Positions 14,573 to 22,952 of a stretch of DNA of 64,000 bases are shown piece after piece. Under the pieces are notes generated by a model. The model was not told where the DNA came from. It saw only the letters and a program-made list of their open reading frames with translations, and did not search any database. The DNA is taken from contig CANQPJ010000002.1 of NCBI GenBank assembly GCA_947625755.1, positions 1 to 64,000 of the forward strand, read 5' to 3'. Each line of letters opens with the position of its first letter. Position 1 is the stretch's first letter. This DNA comes from an uncultured Lachnospiraceae bacterium. Lineage in GTDB: Bacteria > Bacillota > Clostridia > Lachnospirales > Lachnospiraceae. Position numbers and translations under genes: made by a program.

Positions 14573-17119
14573 CTAACACTTTTTCTTGAATGTTACATTG
14601 AATTTAATCGTTGATGGATTATTTTGCATGTTTTCGTCCTTCTCTCCTGCTTTATTTTCTGTTTCCTCTCCCCCGTCAGAAAGAAGCGTAGAATGATTGG
14701 ATTGCTTTGTTGTAACGCTTCCATGCCCTGACAGCTCCTTTGTTCTTTTTTTCATTTGTGTATGAATATCCCCGTCGATTACCTTTTCCTGTTCGCCGCT
14801 GATGATTTGTGCTGTTTCCATCCCAATTTCCTTTAACGTCCTATTCATTTCATCTTCCGCTGTTTTTGTAAACCGTATGTTTTGAAATTTTGTCATTTTT
14901 GTCTGCTTTTGTCCTCCTGTAATTTTATCCGATGCTGCGCAGGCATATTCCTCTGTCGATGCATTTATCAATTTGTCTATATATTGCAGAAGAATATCTC
15001 CCTGTTTTCGGTTTAATTGTTTTACTTTTTCTGAAACCATAAACATTGCTTCGTATGTAATGGGCATTGTTTCGTCACTTATAAACACTCCGCTTCCCCT
15101 GTTAAATTCTTCTTTCCATTGATCTATCAGTTTAATAATACGCTCGGGCAGTTCATTAATTCTTCCCAGTTTATACACTCCTCCGTACTCCGTTCTGAAA
15201 TTTGTAATGTTCTTTAATTTTAACAGCCATAACGGAATATTTTCAAAGGTTGGTTTTTGGGGCATGTTATAATACTTCGTTTCATTAAATCCGACTTTTT
15301 GAAACTTAAAAGGCTTTGATGAGCCGATTGTGACAAACATCTCATTATTTAGAATCAGCTCTTTCACTTCATTTGGGTAAATTGCCTGTGCCTGCTGATA
15401 ACTTTCCGTTTTATCGAGCTGTATCATTGCTCTTGCGTCAATCGGATTTAACCGGTTAAGATGCCTTCGCTCGGAATCTATTACGATTGTTCCCACGCCG
15501 CCCATTTTTGCATAATGTTCCGCTGTAATATCCCCGTCCTCATACGCGCCTAGACAGACCTGTATGGAACAGGCGGCTAAAATTTCATTCCATACATTAT
15601 CCGGATACCGATTCATGAGCTGGGGAATATTTTGAAAGATAATTGTCATATCAATTCCATAGCCTCTCCATGTTCCAAGCCCTCTTTTAAAATCCGGAAT
15701 ACGCCCTATGGTTGGAAACTCATCTAACATAAAGTGGATTCTTATGTCCGTCTGACCATTGGCTTTACTCTTTGCGAAGCTCACTGCTTTTTCAATTAAA
15801 AGTTTGATAAAGACTGAACTGATACAGGAATATGTCTGGTTCTGGTCATCAAGAATAATGAAGTATGCGCATTTCTGTTTTCCCGGAAGGGAAATGTCAA
15901 TATCCTCCACGCCCGTAACTTCTTTTAATGCCTGCTTTTGGAAAATCTGCATTTTAGACGACAATGTCGCAAGAGCATTGGTCTTCAGCCTTCCGCCAAG
16001 TGCCCAGTTCATATAGGTCTGTTTTGCTTTGGATGAATTTGACAGGGGAAGAAATTTATCGTCCAACTCCTGTTCGGACAATGTGGTTGAAAGCATTTCA
16101 TATACCTTTCCTAATGTTTTTTCTTCTTCGCTAATATCTTTATCCTCATAAATAACATATAAACACAAGGCTTTAAACAGCATTATTTTCATGTCAATGA
16201 ATGTCTGTTCTTCCTTATCGTCCGACAAATTTTCGACAAAAGTTGTTGCAAACAAATCAATATTGTCTTCATTTACATCTTTTAATACATTCCAACTGTC
16301 TGAAGCGTATAAATCGAAAAGGTTTAACTGTTTTACCAGATAACCTTCCTGCTCGAAAAACGGTGACATGTCTCTATACATTTCGCCTTTCGGATCACCG
16401 ATGATTGCGGACTGACTGTTTTTTGCCAGCTGCGTTAAATTCGTCTTTACGTATTTGAATGATTTACCGGACTGCTGGGGTCCGCAAACTGCCGAAAAGT
16501 GATTGACATCCACTTCCGGATTTAATCCTACCCATTCCCCGTCCTTCTTTCCAAACACGATATACGGCTGCTCATCCAATGATTTTGATTTGATCAGCAG
16601 TTTTTCCTCATCTTCGGAGGTTGCCCTTCCGCCTGAACCTAAAGCATTGGAATGTCCAAATTCCCTCTCTGTCGCTGTCAGTCTGTGTCCTTTCCCCAGA
16701 ACGGCTGCAAACAGTGCGATAACTGCAATTACAACTACCATTAAAACTGCAAAGGGGATAAATCCGCTGCTTGTAAACGCAATGCGTATTGCCCGAAACG
16801 GATTTACGGTTGCAGGATATTTAACTGAAATGAGGCTTGCAGACACGCCGAATAAGTATGCCGCCAATAATATAATGATTCCTCCGCCGATAATATACCG
16901 ACCATTTCCCCTCCGTATGAAGCTGACCACATTATCGCTTGCTATCTTTTTTCTATTCAGGACTTTACTTGTTACGGATTCTGCCTGATTCGGTTTCTGC
17001 TCTGCTTTTTGGTTTTCTCCACTATCCGTAAATGCATGATTGTTTGTTTCGCTTTTCTCTCCGCGGAGAGCTTCTTTCCGCATTTTCAGTATTGCCTCCA
17101 TGCTTAACTTTTTTGCCAT
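14573..17119 (-). CDS. VirD4/TraG-type conjugative coupling protein
   Basis: 848-residue type IV coupling ATPase that brings the relaxase-DNA complex to the mating channel. Two membrane helices lie at about residues 75-99 and 121-141. The family GSxRWAT-like segment is GSGGRATSEDEE (161-172). Walker A is GPQQSGKS (213-220) and Walker B is IHFMLDEFPTIG. The motif GLGTWRGYGIDMTIIFQNIPQL is typical of TraG/VirD4. The C-terminal 200 residues are hydrophilic and poorly conserved, probably for substrate binding. The long N-terminal cytosolic extension before the first helix is unusual. AAAGAAATGG precedes the start. No relaxase or VirB4-like gene is seen in the window; they may lie to the left or act in trans. 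Confidence 0.93.
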   Translation of the reverse strand: MAKKLSMEAILKMRKEALRGEKSETNNHAFTDSGENQKAEQKPNQAESVTSKVLNRKKIASDNVVSFIRRGNGRYIIGGGIIILLAAYLFGVSASLISVKYPATVNPFRAIRIAFTSSGFIPFAVLMVVVIAVIALFAAVLGKGHRLTATEREFGHSNALGSGGRATSEDEEKLLIKSKSLDEQPYIVFGKKDGEWVGLNPEVDVNHFSAVCGPQQSGKSFKYVKTNLTQLAKNSQSAIIGDPKGEMYRDMSPFFEQEGYLVKQLNLFDLYASDSWNVLKDVNEDNIDLFATTFVENLSDDKEEQTFIDMKIMLFKALCLYVIYEDKDISEEEKTLGKVYEMLSTTLSEQELDDKFLPLSNSSKAKQTYMNWALGGRLKTNALATLSSKMQIFQKQALKEVTGVEDIDISLPGKQKCAYFIILDDQNQTYSCISSVFIKLLIEKAVSFAKSKANGQTDIRIHFMLDEFPTIGRIPDFKRGLGTWRGYGIDMTIIFQNIPQLMNRYPDNVWNEILAACSIQVCLGAYEDGDITAEHYAKMGGVGTIVIDSERRHLNRLNPIDARAMIQLDKTESYQQAQAIYPNEVKELILNNEMFVTIGSSKPFKFQKVGFNETKYYNMPQKPTFENIPLWLLKLKNITNFRTEYGGVYKLGRINELPERIIKLIDQWKEEFNRGSGVFISDETMPITYEAMFMVSEKVKQLNRKQGDILLQYIDKLINASTEEYACAASDKITGGQKQTKMTKFQNIRFTKTAEDEMNRTLKEIGMETAQIISGEQEKVIDGDIHTQMKKRTKELSGHGSVTTKQSNHSTLLSDGGEETENKAGEKDENMQNNPSTIKFNVTFKKKC

Positions 17120-17126
17120 TTCTTTT

Positions 17127-17402
17127 TTACCTTTCTATTCCAGCCTGTTTCATTGTGTCTTTCAATTCGTTTATTGTGATTAAATTCACAGTATGGTTAT
17201 ACAGTTCATTAAAAAATTCTTCATACTCCGACAAAATGATTGCTGTTACATTCTTTCCATCGTCTGCATAGTACCTTACCTGCTTTATCAACCCCATGTT
17301 TAAATCCAATAAATTTACCACTTTTCCATTGTCGTAATCCGTAATCTCACGATTGCTGATTCTTTTTAATCCCGGCAGAACATCCGAAAGGGATTCTTCC
17401 AA
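17127..17402 (-). CDS. Small protein, or frameshifted C-terminal part of the metallopeptidase gene
   Basis: The track start is a TTG with no spaced ribosome site, inside the 3' end of the metallopeptidase gene. The frame stays open upstream (KKSLPELILNRRLEESLSDVLPGLKR) back to an A8 run. This stretch looks more protein-like than the competing end of the upstream ORF. Two readings are possible: a separate ~90-residue protein (VVNLLDLNMGLIKQVRYYADDGKNVTAIILSEYEEFFNELYNHTVNLI), or the true C-terminus of the peptidase reached by a +1 shift at the A run. Family not recognised. It ends 7 bp before the VirD4 gene. Confidence 0.5.
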   Translation of the reverse strand: MEESLSDVLPGLKRISNREITDYDNGKVVNLLDLNMGLIKQVRYYADDGKNVTAIILSEYEEFFNELYNHTVNLITINELKDTMKQAGIER

Positions 17403-18993
17403 TCTTCTGTTTAGTATTAATTCCGGAAGGCTTTTTTTTGAGTGTTTCCTTCAATTCGTTTTGTAACGCTTTAGAATATTTCAAAACACCTTTTAAAGCG
17501 GCATAATTCCTGATGTCTTCATCATTGATGGCTATGTGGCGAAACACTTTGAAGTTTACTCCCTTATGGTTATCTGTAAACGGAATATCCAAAACTTCAC
17601 TCACTAATTCCTGCTGGTTTTTTGCTAAAAGTTTTCTGTTTACAGTTTCTTCAGCACATTCTTCAAGCGATTTTGCAATTTTTCTACCGATTCCATCATT
17701 GGTAGAAAACTCTAGATCTTCAAATGTTATTTTTCCACCTTGGTCAAAATCGCCATCCGCTGATCCGACAGTTTCGGAAAATCTTGGTGAATTTTCTAAT
17801 TTCTTTCTGATTGTGTTCCTTGACTCCTGTATTTCCTCCGGCAACTGTTCTTCACTGCATTTTGCCTTTTCAAAATTGGATTGTTCAGAATTATCCTGCA
17901 TTTCCGATATTTTCCCATTTTCTTTTAAAGAATTTATCCTGCTTTCTTCCGGCTGCTTTTCTGACTTTTGACCGCGATAATATTCGGATGTGCAAGCCTC
18001 ATCATTTTTCGCTGAAGATTTTATAGCTTTTTTCTCCAGTTTTTTGGACAGCCTTTCTGCAACAGTATTACGAAGATCAGATTTATTATTTCCACCCGAC
18101 TGCTGGTCATCCTGACCATCATTTTGATTCTTTATCCTCTGTTTTTTTTCTTCCTCTTCTTTTTCTTCAATTTCTTCCTGAATAATCTGCCACATTGACA
18201 GCAAAACATTAACCGACTGGGTAATTCTTTCCCATACACTGTCACTGGAAATGCCTTTGTTAATATATGGTTTTGCCATTTCTAATGCATCTGTATGAAC
18301 AGTTTGAAAGTGATTTGGATTTGGAATCATTCCTGACGATGCATAACATAGAATTAAGTTATACATAATTGCCGTTTTAGAAAACTGATTGTCAATCATT
18401 CTTTTCAGGGTTGGACATTCATCTAATACCTTAATCCGGTTAATTGTAATGGCATTTTTTACCGTTCCGGAAAATTCTTCAACAATCTTATTTTCCATAA
18501 ATATGTCTTCAATCACATTCAAAATGTAACTGAAAATCATCAAGACATAATTTCGGTATTCAGGTCTGATTTCAAGAAAATACTCTAAATCTTTCCATTC
18601 ATCTTTTAGAATGTCCTCAACTCTTACACTTAATTTTCCTTCTTCCTTCATTCTTTTCTTAAAATCCTGTGTGGTATCAAAATCCGTATACAGTATATGC
18701 CCTACTTCATGGTAAAACATGCCTAGTACACTTTGAACCTTCAATTTTAATGTTGGAAAAGTCTTTTGGATGGGATTATTCCAATTTAGAAACAATATTT
18801 TTCCGTCTGTTCCGGCTGTCATGCCATTATTCATGTTTTTAACGTGAATCGTGACATTATTCTCGCACCTTGTCATGAATTTAAACACTGCTACAAGATG
18901 TTCAGAAAATGACTTGGATTCAAAATATTCTTCCTCTGTCATTTCTGCTCTGGCATCTGCCAGAAGTTTTGTTTTTGGCAATTTTCTTTTCAT
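17347..18993 (-). CDS. CobT/VWA-associated type metallopeptidase, VWA domain absent
   Basis: 548 residues. The zinc-metallopeptidase signature HEVGHILYTDF is at about 95-105, with the downstream helix LNVIEDIFMEN supplying the likely third ligand. This pairing is typical of the N-terminal part of CobT-like proteins that work with MoxR AAA+ ATPases. A long Glu/Lys/Ser-rich low-complexity region follows (about 270-400), then a conserved-looking part (FTDNHKGVNFKVFRHIAINDEDIRNYAALKGVLKYSKALQNELKETL). In relatives a VWA domain with a DxSxS site comes next; here the ORF ends after 29 odd residues. An A8 tract at 17432-17439 offers a frameshift into the next ORF, which also lacks a VWA pattern. Partner ATPase: the gene at 20998. 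AAAGGAGTGG precedes the start. Confidence 0.7.
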   Translation of the reverse strand: MKRKLPKTKLLADARAEMTEEEYFESKSFSEHLVAVFKFMTRCENNVTIHVKNMNNGMTAGTDGKILFLNWNNPIQKTFPTLKLKVQSVLGMFYHEVGHILYTDFDTTQDFKKRMKEEGKLSVRVEDILKDEWKDLEYFLEIRPEYRNYVLMIFSYILNVIEDIFMENKIVEEFSGTVKNAITINRIKVLDECPTLKRMIDNQFSKTAIMYNLILCYASSGMIPNPNHFQTVHTDALEMAKPYINKGISSDSVWERITQSVNVLLSMWQIIQEEIEEKEEEEKKQRIKNQNDGQDDQQSGGNNKSDLRNTVAERLSKKLEKKAIKSSAKNDEACTSEYYRGQKSEKQPEESRINSLKENGKISEMQDNSEQSNFEKAKCSEEQLPEEIQESRNTIRKKLENSPRFSETVGSADGDFDQGGKITFEDLEFSTNDGIGRKIAKSLEECAEETVNRKLLAKNQQELVSEVLDIPFTDNHKGVNFKVFRHIAINDEDIRNYAALKGVLKYSKALQNELKETLKKKPSGINTKQKIGRIPFGCSAGIKKNQQS

Positions 18994-19016
18994 TTAAACC
19001 ACTCCTTTCTTTTAAC

Positions 19017-19053
19017 GAGAAAAAGGCACACCCTTTTGGGGTATGCCTTTCTC
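19017..19053 (-). terminator. Second hairpin in the L2 leader
   Basis: Minus-strand GAGAAAGGCATACCC CAAAA GGGTGTGCCTTTTTCTC: a very strong stem with an embedded T5. It stands 24 bp before the metallopeptidase start codon and about 20 bp after the L2 leader hairpin. Confidence 0.8.
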
Positions 19054-19071
19054 ATAAATATAGATAATTGC

Positions 19072-19131
19072 AAAAAAATAAGACCGGTAAAGTCATTAAA
19101 GCAGAAATGCTAAACGCCTCTATCAATCTCT
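19072..19131 (-). ncRNA. Conserved 5' leader hairpin L2 (60 nt)
   Basis: Begins 7 bp after the -10 box. AGATTG/CGGTCT and TAGAG/CTTTA pair across one mismatch, AGCA/TGCT forms an inner stem, and seven T follow. Shares both arms with L1 and L3. Confidence 0.65.
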
Positions 19132-19138
19132 AAATAAT

Positions 19139-19167
19139 ATATTAAATTATCCGGTGTCGTTTGTCAA
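19139..19167 (-). promoter_or_regulatory. Promoter of leader L2 (metallopeptidase-virD4 unit)
   Basis: Minus-strand TTGACA, 17 bp, TAATAT, the same boxes and spacing as the L1 promoter. Confidence 0.85.
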
Positions 19168-19192
19168 ATAAAATGATAAGTTTTATGAGATT

Positions 19193-19222
19193 CATAGGCG
19201 TATCACATGTGGTACGCCTATG
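19193..19222 (-). terminator. Palindrome after the class III fic gene
   Basis: CATAGGCGTA...TACGCCTATG, 10-bp perfect arms around TCACATGTGG, starting 5 bp after the Fic stop. No T run follows, so termination is uncertain; it may protect the RNA 3' end. Confidence 0.5.
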
Positions 19223-19226
19223 ATTA

Positions 19227-19829
19227 CTACAATTCTTCTGTTTTATATTGATAATACCCTTCGTATTGATAACTTGCATCAATCCCTTTCATGAATATCT
19301 GCCTGTCATTAATTTTGTCTGTCAACGCCTGTTTTAAAAGGTATTTTATTTCAATATCCTTAACCGGACTGCGTTCCATTGCAAGCAGATAATCTTCTTT
19401 GTCAACTTTACTCCAGTCAATCACCTGTTTCAGTTCTTTTTTCAGGATACAGTCTAACCAAATACGGGTACTTCTGCCGTTGCCCTCTCTGAATGGATGC
19501 GCAACATTCATTTCAACATATTTTTCCACAATCTCATCAAGAGTGGATTGTGGCATCTTTTCAATATTAGAAAGGGCTGTTTCTAAATACATGACCGGTG
19601 CAAACCGAAAATTTCCTTTTGCAATATTTTCTTTGCGGATTTCTCCGGCAAATTCATAAATTTCCTCAAACAAATACCTGTGTATGGCAGATAATGCTTT
19701 AAAGGTGCCCGCTTCCAGCGTATTGATTTTACCCGTATCATACAATTCAAGAGCTTTTTTCTTACTAATTTCTTCCTCTTTTTTTGCCAGTTCAGAAGAA
19801 TTTGTTATTCCTAATTTATTCTTTAACAT
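19227..19829 (-). CDS. Fic family protein, class III (C-terminal inhibitory motif)
   Basis: 200-residue single-domain Fic protein. The catalytic motif HPFREGNGRSTR is at 111-122, with Glu in place of the common Asp, which is seen in many active Fic enzymes. The ATP-blocking motif (S/T)xxxE(G/N) is near the C-terminus as SYQYEG (186-191), marking class III, as in Neisseria NmFic. The upstream flap (FRFAPVMYLETALSNI) fits target docking. Members are expected to AMPylate a host protein; the best studied class III enzymes target DNA gyrase, but the target here is unknown. It follows the methylase gene by 32 bp, has AGGAGT before the ATG, and ends the ssb unit. Confidence 0.92.
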   Translation of the reverse strand: MLKNKLGITNSSELAKKEEEISKKKALELYDTGKINTLEAGTFKALSAIHRYLFEEIYEFAGEIRKENIAKGNFRFAPVMYLETALSNIEKMPQSTLDEIVEKYVEMNVAHPFREGNGRSTRIWLDCILKKELKQVIDWSKVDKEDYLLAMERSPVKDIEIKYLLKQALTDKINDRQIFMKGIDASYQYEGYYQYKTEEL

Positions 19830-19861
19830 CCAAAAACTCCTTTCGTTCTGCTTTACTGATA

Positions 19862-20875
19862 TTATACCATAGCTTCACTGGTTTTTGTATTAATTTTCCA
19901 GATTCCTCTATCTGTGTTTACCACCAACCCGGAATCCCGAAGCTGCTGTAATGTCTGCCGGATTTTTTCCTTATAATGTTTATTATTCCGGGCTTTTTTA
20001 TGTCCCGATAATTCATTATAAATCCGCTCTAGGGAACTTTCACTTTTTAATCTGTTCAGCGCAGCAAAAACAACATCCTTCCATGTTGCAACTGTTACAC
20101 TGTCTCTTACATCACAGTGATACTTTTGCGGAATAACGACAGCCATTTCATAGCCTGAAGGTTTTTTAATCACTACAATAAATTCATGCTCAATCAAGAA
20201 AAAGTTTCTTTTGGCATTTGTATTTAATCCGCTCCTGCCTGAAACCGTATTATGCTGCACCTTAATAAGTATCTGTTGCAGATTTCCAACGATATTTATA
20301 TCTGCAAGCATTGATTTAAAAGTGCTTACTCCGTTTACTTTTCTTCTTATGTCTCCAATTACATAAGCCTGATAAGAACCCGGAGCCATTGCCATATATC
20401 CTCTTAAAATGGATTTATTGATTGCAGCAATACCGTCCTCCCAGTTCATCTCCTGTATATCACTTTTAGTTAATCCAGAAGAATCTTTCCACATAGCATT
20501 ACTATAATGTATTCCATTTATAGATGGGTATGGCGGGTGCAATATCTGCAAATCTGAATGATAGAATTGATCCGGTAACTCCATGCTTTCATCAAGAATA
20601 TTCATGGATACAATATTATTCCTTACAGGATTGGGGTTTAAGTCGATTCCAATATAAGGGATATTCATATCTTTACAGACATCTGATGTGGTTCCGCTTC
20701 CCGCGAAAATCTCTGCTACGCTTTTTGCATCATATCTGTATATCAGCGATGCAGGAATCCAGCCAGAAAAATTTCCTCTGTATTTTGAATCTCCCCATGC
20801 CCCTCTGTCTTTAAACGACAATATTGTCCCAGTTGCATTTTGACTTACATATGCTATGATTTCATTTCTATTCAT
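19862..20875 (-). CDS. Orphan DNA methyltransferase with C-terminal winged helix
   Basis: 337 residues. The AdoMet-binding motif I is FAGSGTTSDVC (57-67). Motif IV appears as HPPYPS (113-118), a variant of DPPY/NPPY that is found in phage- and element-type amino-methyltransferases and could reduce or alter activity. The order (motif I before IV) fits a gamma-like arrangement. The C-terminal ~80 residues (LERIYNELSGHKKARNNKHYKEKIRQTLQQLRDSGLVVNTDRGIWKI) form a winged helix for DNA contact. No restriction nuclease is adjacent. A likely role is protecting transferred DNA or regulating the element. Preceded by AAAGAGGTGATAAATT and a strong hairpin. Confidence 0.75.
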   Translation of the reverse strand: MNRNEIIAYVSQNATGTILSFKDRGAWGDSKYRGNFSGWIPASLIYRYDAKSVAEIFAGSGTTSDVCKDMNIPYIGIDLNPNPVRNNIVSMNILDESMELPDQFYHSDLQILHPPYPSINGIHYSNAMWKDSSGLTKSDIQEMNWEDGIAAINKSILRGYMAMAPGSYQAYVIGDIRRKVNGVSTFKSMLADINIVGNLQQILIKVQHNTVSGRSGLNTNAKRNFFLIEHEFIVVIKKPSGYEMAVVIPQKYHCDVRDSVTVATWKDVVFAALNRLKSESSLERIYNELSGHKKARNNKHYKEKIRQTLQQLRDSGLVVNTDRGIWKINTKTSEAMV

Positions 20876-20902
20876 AATTTATCACCTCTTTCCTTTAAAT
20901 GC

Positions 20903-20930
20903 GTAAGAGGGGCATTTTAGCCCCTCTTAC
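20903..20930 (-). other. Strong hairpin before the methyltransferase gene
   Basis: Minus-strand GTAAGAGGGGC TAAAAT GCCCCTCTTAC, an 11-bp perfect stem 27 bp before the start codon. GCATTTAAAGG follows rather than a T run, so it is not a standard terminator. It occupies the same place as the terminator hairpins before other genes of the element. Confidence 0.7.
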
Positions 20931-20997
20931 AAATAATTCTTCCTTTTCTTCGATGCTTCCTATTTCTTCCTGCTTTTCTTTACCTGAAAAACTCGCT

Positions 20998-22866
20998 TCA
21001 ACGAACAACTTCCGGTATTTTTGTCTTAATCATATTTCTAATATCTTCCTTGGTTTCCGGATCTCCTGAAATATGGGTAATAATTGTTTTTTCGGCTGCC
21101 TTTCGCGCATCACCTGTATATAGCCACTTTTTAAACCATCCGGCAAACTCTCTGTATCCAAAAACCGCACCTGAAATATATTGCTCATGCACATAAGTAT
21201 CAATCATTGATCTTGTTGCAGCCATCAGTTTTGCCATTTTTCTCGCTTGCGGAATTTTAATATTATTTTCACTCATCAGGATTTTTGTATCGCTTCTTGA
21301 TAAAACCCTGTTTACCATTTCAGCATCACTCAACTCATCAAAGTCAATAATTGTAGTGGCTCTTGATTTCAGGGACTCGTTTAAATCCCTGCACCCTGCA
21401 TAATCCATATTTGTTGTAAACACAATTATGGAATTTGGATCTAAATCAATTACCGTTCCGTCCACAAGAGTTGTTTTTCCGGTTTCATCCAGCAAAGAAT
21501 TTAAAGCCGGAAGCACGCCGGCATTTGCAATCAGTGTCGGCTCAAAAATTTCCACCACACTGGGCTTTGATATGCCTTCAATCAACTGTGATTTTACAAG
21601 TTTAAAGTCTTTTTCTGATCCTTTCTTTCTGTCGCACAATGCGTTTACAACTTTTAACAAAGCCTCTCCCTCGGAAATATCTTCAGAAGTATCTTCTCCA
21701 GTTAAATTTTTTATTGTAGCAGCCGCATCAAATTCTAATCCCATACAAATGTCCGTTGCCTCCTCCAAAGTTATAAATTCCTTATCAGAGTCCATATTCG
21801 GAACCATATTGGATAAAAGTGATGCTTCATCTGTTCCATTGGAACAGTTAAGAAACCTATAAGGCATTTGCAATGCTGTTGCAAGATTTTGCACCACAGT
21901 GCTTTTTCCCGTTCCTGCATCTCCGCGGAGAATAAATACTCTCTCGTGTCCTTTGATAACTGCTGATAATAAATCTTCCAGTTGCTCGGTCACGAGAAAA
22001 TCTCCATTATCCGGTATCAGTTTTCGTTCATTTGGATCATTGATGGAAACATATTTTCCTTGGAAATCATTAATAATATCCTTTACCAGCGTAGTAATAT
22101 TTCTTTTTTTATTCTTCTCTTCCACAAATACCTTGAAATTTTTACCATTGTGCGTTGTCGGAATGTACATTTCGCTTTCCAAAGCCTGAAGCGAAATGCT
22201 GTCTGCCTTTGCCATTGTTGTATTGAATAATAGCGGCAGCCTTGAATCTTCCATTAAATCCCATAGTTTTTGTTGAAATTTATAATGTGTCATTGTCTGA
22301 AGTTTCGTTTCACATGGGGAAATCTTTTCATCCAACAAAGCAACAAGATCTGCATGAATCTCGTTTGCAAACACATCTCCTCCAAGGTCTTTTATCCATT
22401 GTCCATCCATGTCATCAACATAAAGAATCGTTATCAGTAAGGATAACCACACTTCTGTGCCGTCCCCGTCTGTTCCATTGATATTTCTTGAACCTTGAAT
22501 TGCCTGTGTTGTCGGGGATTTCGTACAACTGCTGATCCTTCCCGAAGCCGGACTGTATGCGGTAGCAATAATCAGATTTGTAGCTTCATCCAAAAATTCC
22601 GAAAGAATATAACTTATTCCGCCATTTTCCTGTATTCCAAACGCCACTTTATCTTTTCTTAATAAGTCCAACGCATTAATAAATGCCGGATTAAGAGTTA
22701 TCTCGGTTGTCTTCTTATTTTCAAACAACTCATCAGCGATAAGAATCTTCCAACTATTGATTATATACTCCTTTCCTCTTTTAGCACGCTTTTCAAATTC
22801 TTCATAGCCTTTGTTTAAAGGCTTATTAAGAATTTTAATATTATTCAACATCGCTCTTGTACTCAT
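20998..22866 (-). CDS. MoxR-like AAA+ ATPase
   Basis: 622 residues. Walker A RGDAGTGKST (314-323), a SSNGTDE-type strand after LNC, and the sensor segment SIIVFTTNMDYAGCRDLNESLKSR followed by TIIDFDELS identify a MoxR-class AAA+ ATPase. The N-terminal ~290 residues are a family-specific domain with no recognised homology. Such ATPases act as chaperones with a metallopeptidase/VWA partner; the CobT-like gene at 17347 is the evident partner, though it lacks the VWA part. On conjugative elements of Clostridia this pair accompanies the coupling protein, and its role there is unknown. The gene follows ssb behind a terminator-like hairpin. AAAGGAAGTG precedes the start. Confidence 0.85.
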   Translation of the reverse strand: MSTRAMLNNIKILNKPLNKGYEEFEKRAKRGKEYIINSWKILIADELFENKKTTEITLNPAFINALDLLRKDKVAFGIQENGGISYILSEFLDEATNLIIATAYSPASGRISSCTKSPTTQAIQGSRNINGTDGDGTEVWLSLLITILYVDDMDGQWIKDLGGDVFANEIHADLVALLDEKISPCETKLQTMTHYKFQQKLWDLMEDSRLPLLFNTTMAKADSISLQALESEMYIPTTHNGKNFKVFVEEKNKKRNITTLVKDIINDFQGKYVSINDPNERKLIPDNGDFLVTEQLEDLLSAVIKGHERVFILRGDAGTGKSTVVQNLATALQMPYRFLNCSNGTDEASLLSNMVPNMDSDKEFITLEEATDICMGLEFDAAATIKNLTGEDTSEDISEGEALLKVVNALCDRKKGSEKDFKLVKSQLIEGISKPSVVEIFEPTLIANAGVLPALNSLLDETGKTTLVDGTVIDLDPNSIIVFTTNMDYAGCRDLNESLKSRATTIIDFDELSDAEMVNRVLSRSDTKILMSENNIKIPQARKMAKLMAATRSMIDTYVHEQYISGAVFGYREFAGWFKKWLYTGDARKAAEKTIITHISGDPETKEDIRNMIKTKIPEVVR

Positions 22867-22892
22867 AAATACACTTCCTTTCCATCTTTAAA

Positions 22893-22925
22893 CAAAAAAA
22901 GGAGAGCCGAAACCCTCCTTTTTTG
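22893..22925 (-). terminator. Terminator between ssb and the AAA+ gene
   Basis: Minus-strand AAAAAAGGAGGG TTTCGG CTCTCCTTTTTTT: a stem with a U7 tail, only about 27 bp before the AAA+ start. Confidence 0.85.
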
Positions 22926-22952
22926 TTACACTTATTTCATTTTAATGCCATT

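Noticed and set aside
16503-16988. 161-residue plus-strand ORF
   Set aside because: Antisense to the virD4-like gene, whose motifs are unmistakable on the other strand.
17127-17402. VWA domain encoded by the 91-residue ORF
   Set aside because: Too short and without a DxSxS metal-site motif in any frame.
19193-19222. Palindrome as an attachment site
   Set aside because: It directly follows the fic stop in a compact operon and no second copy at the element border was found; an RNA 3' hairpin is simpler.
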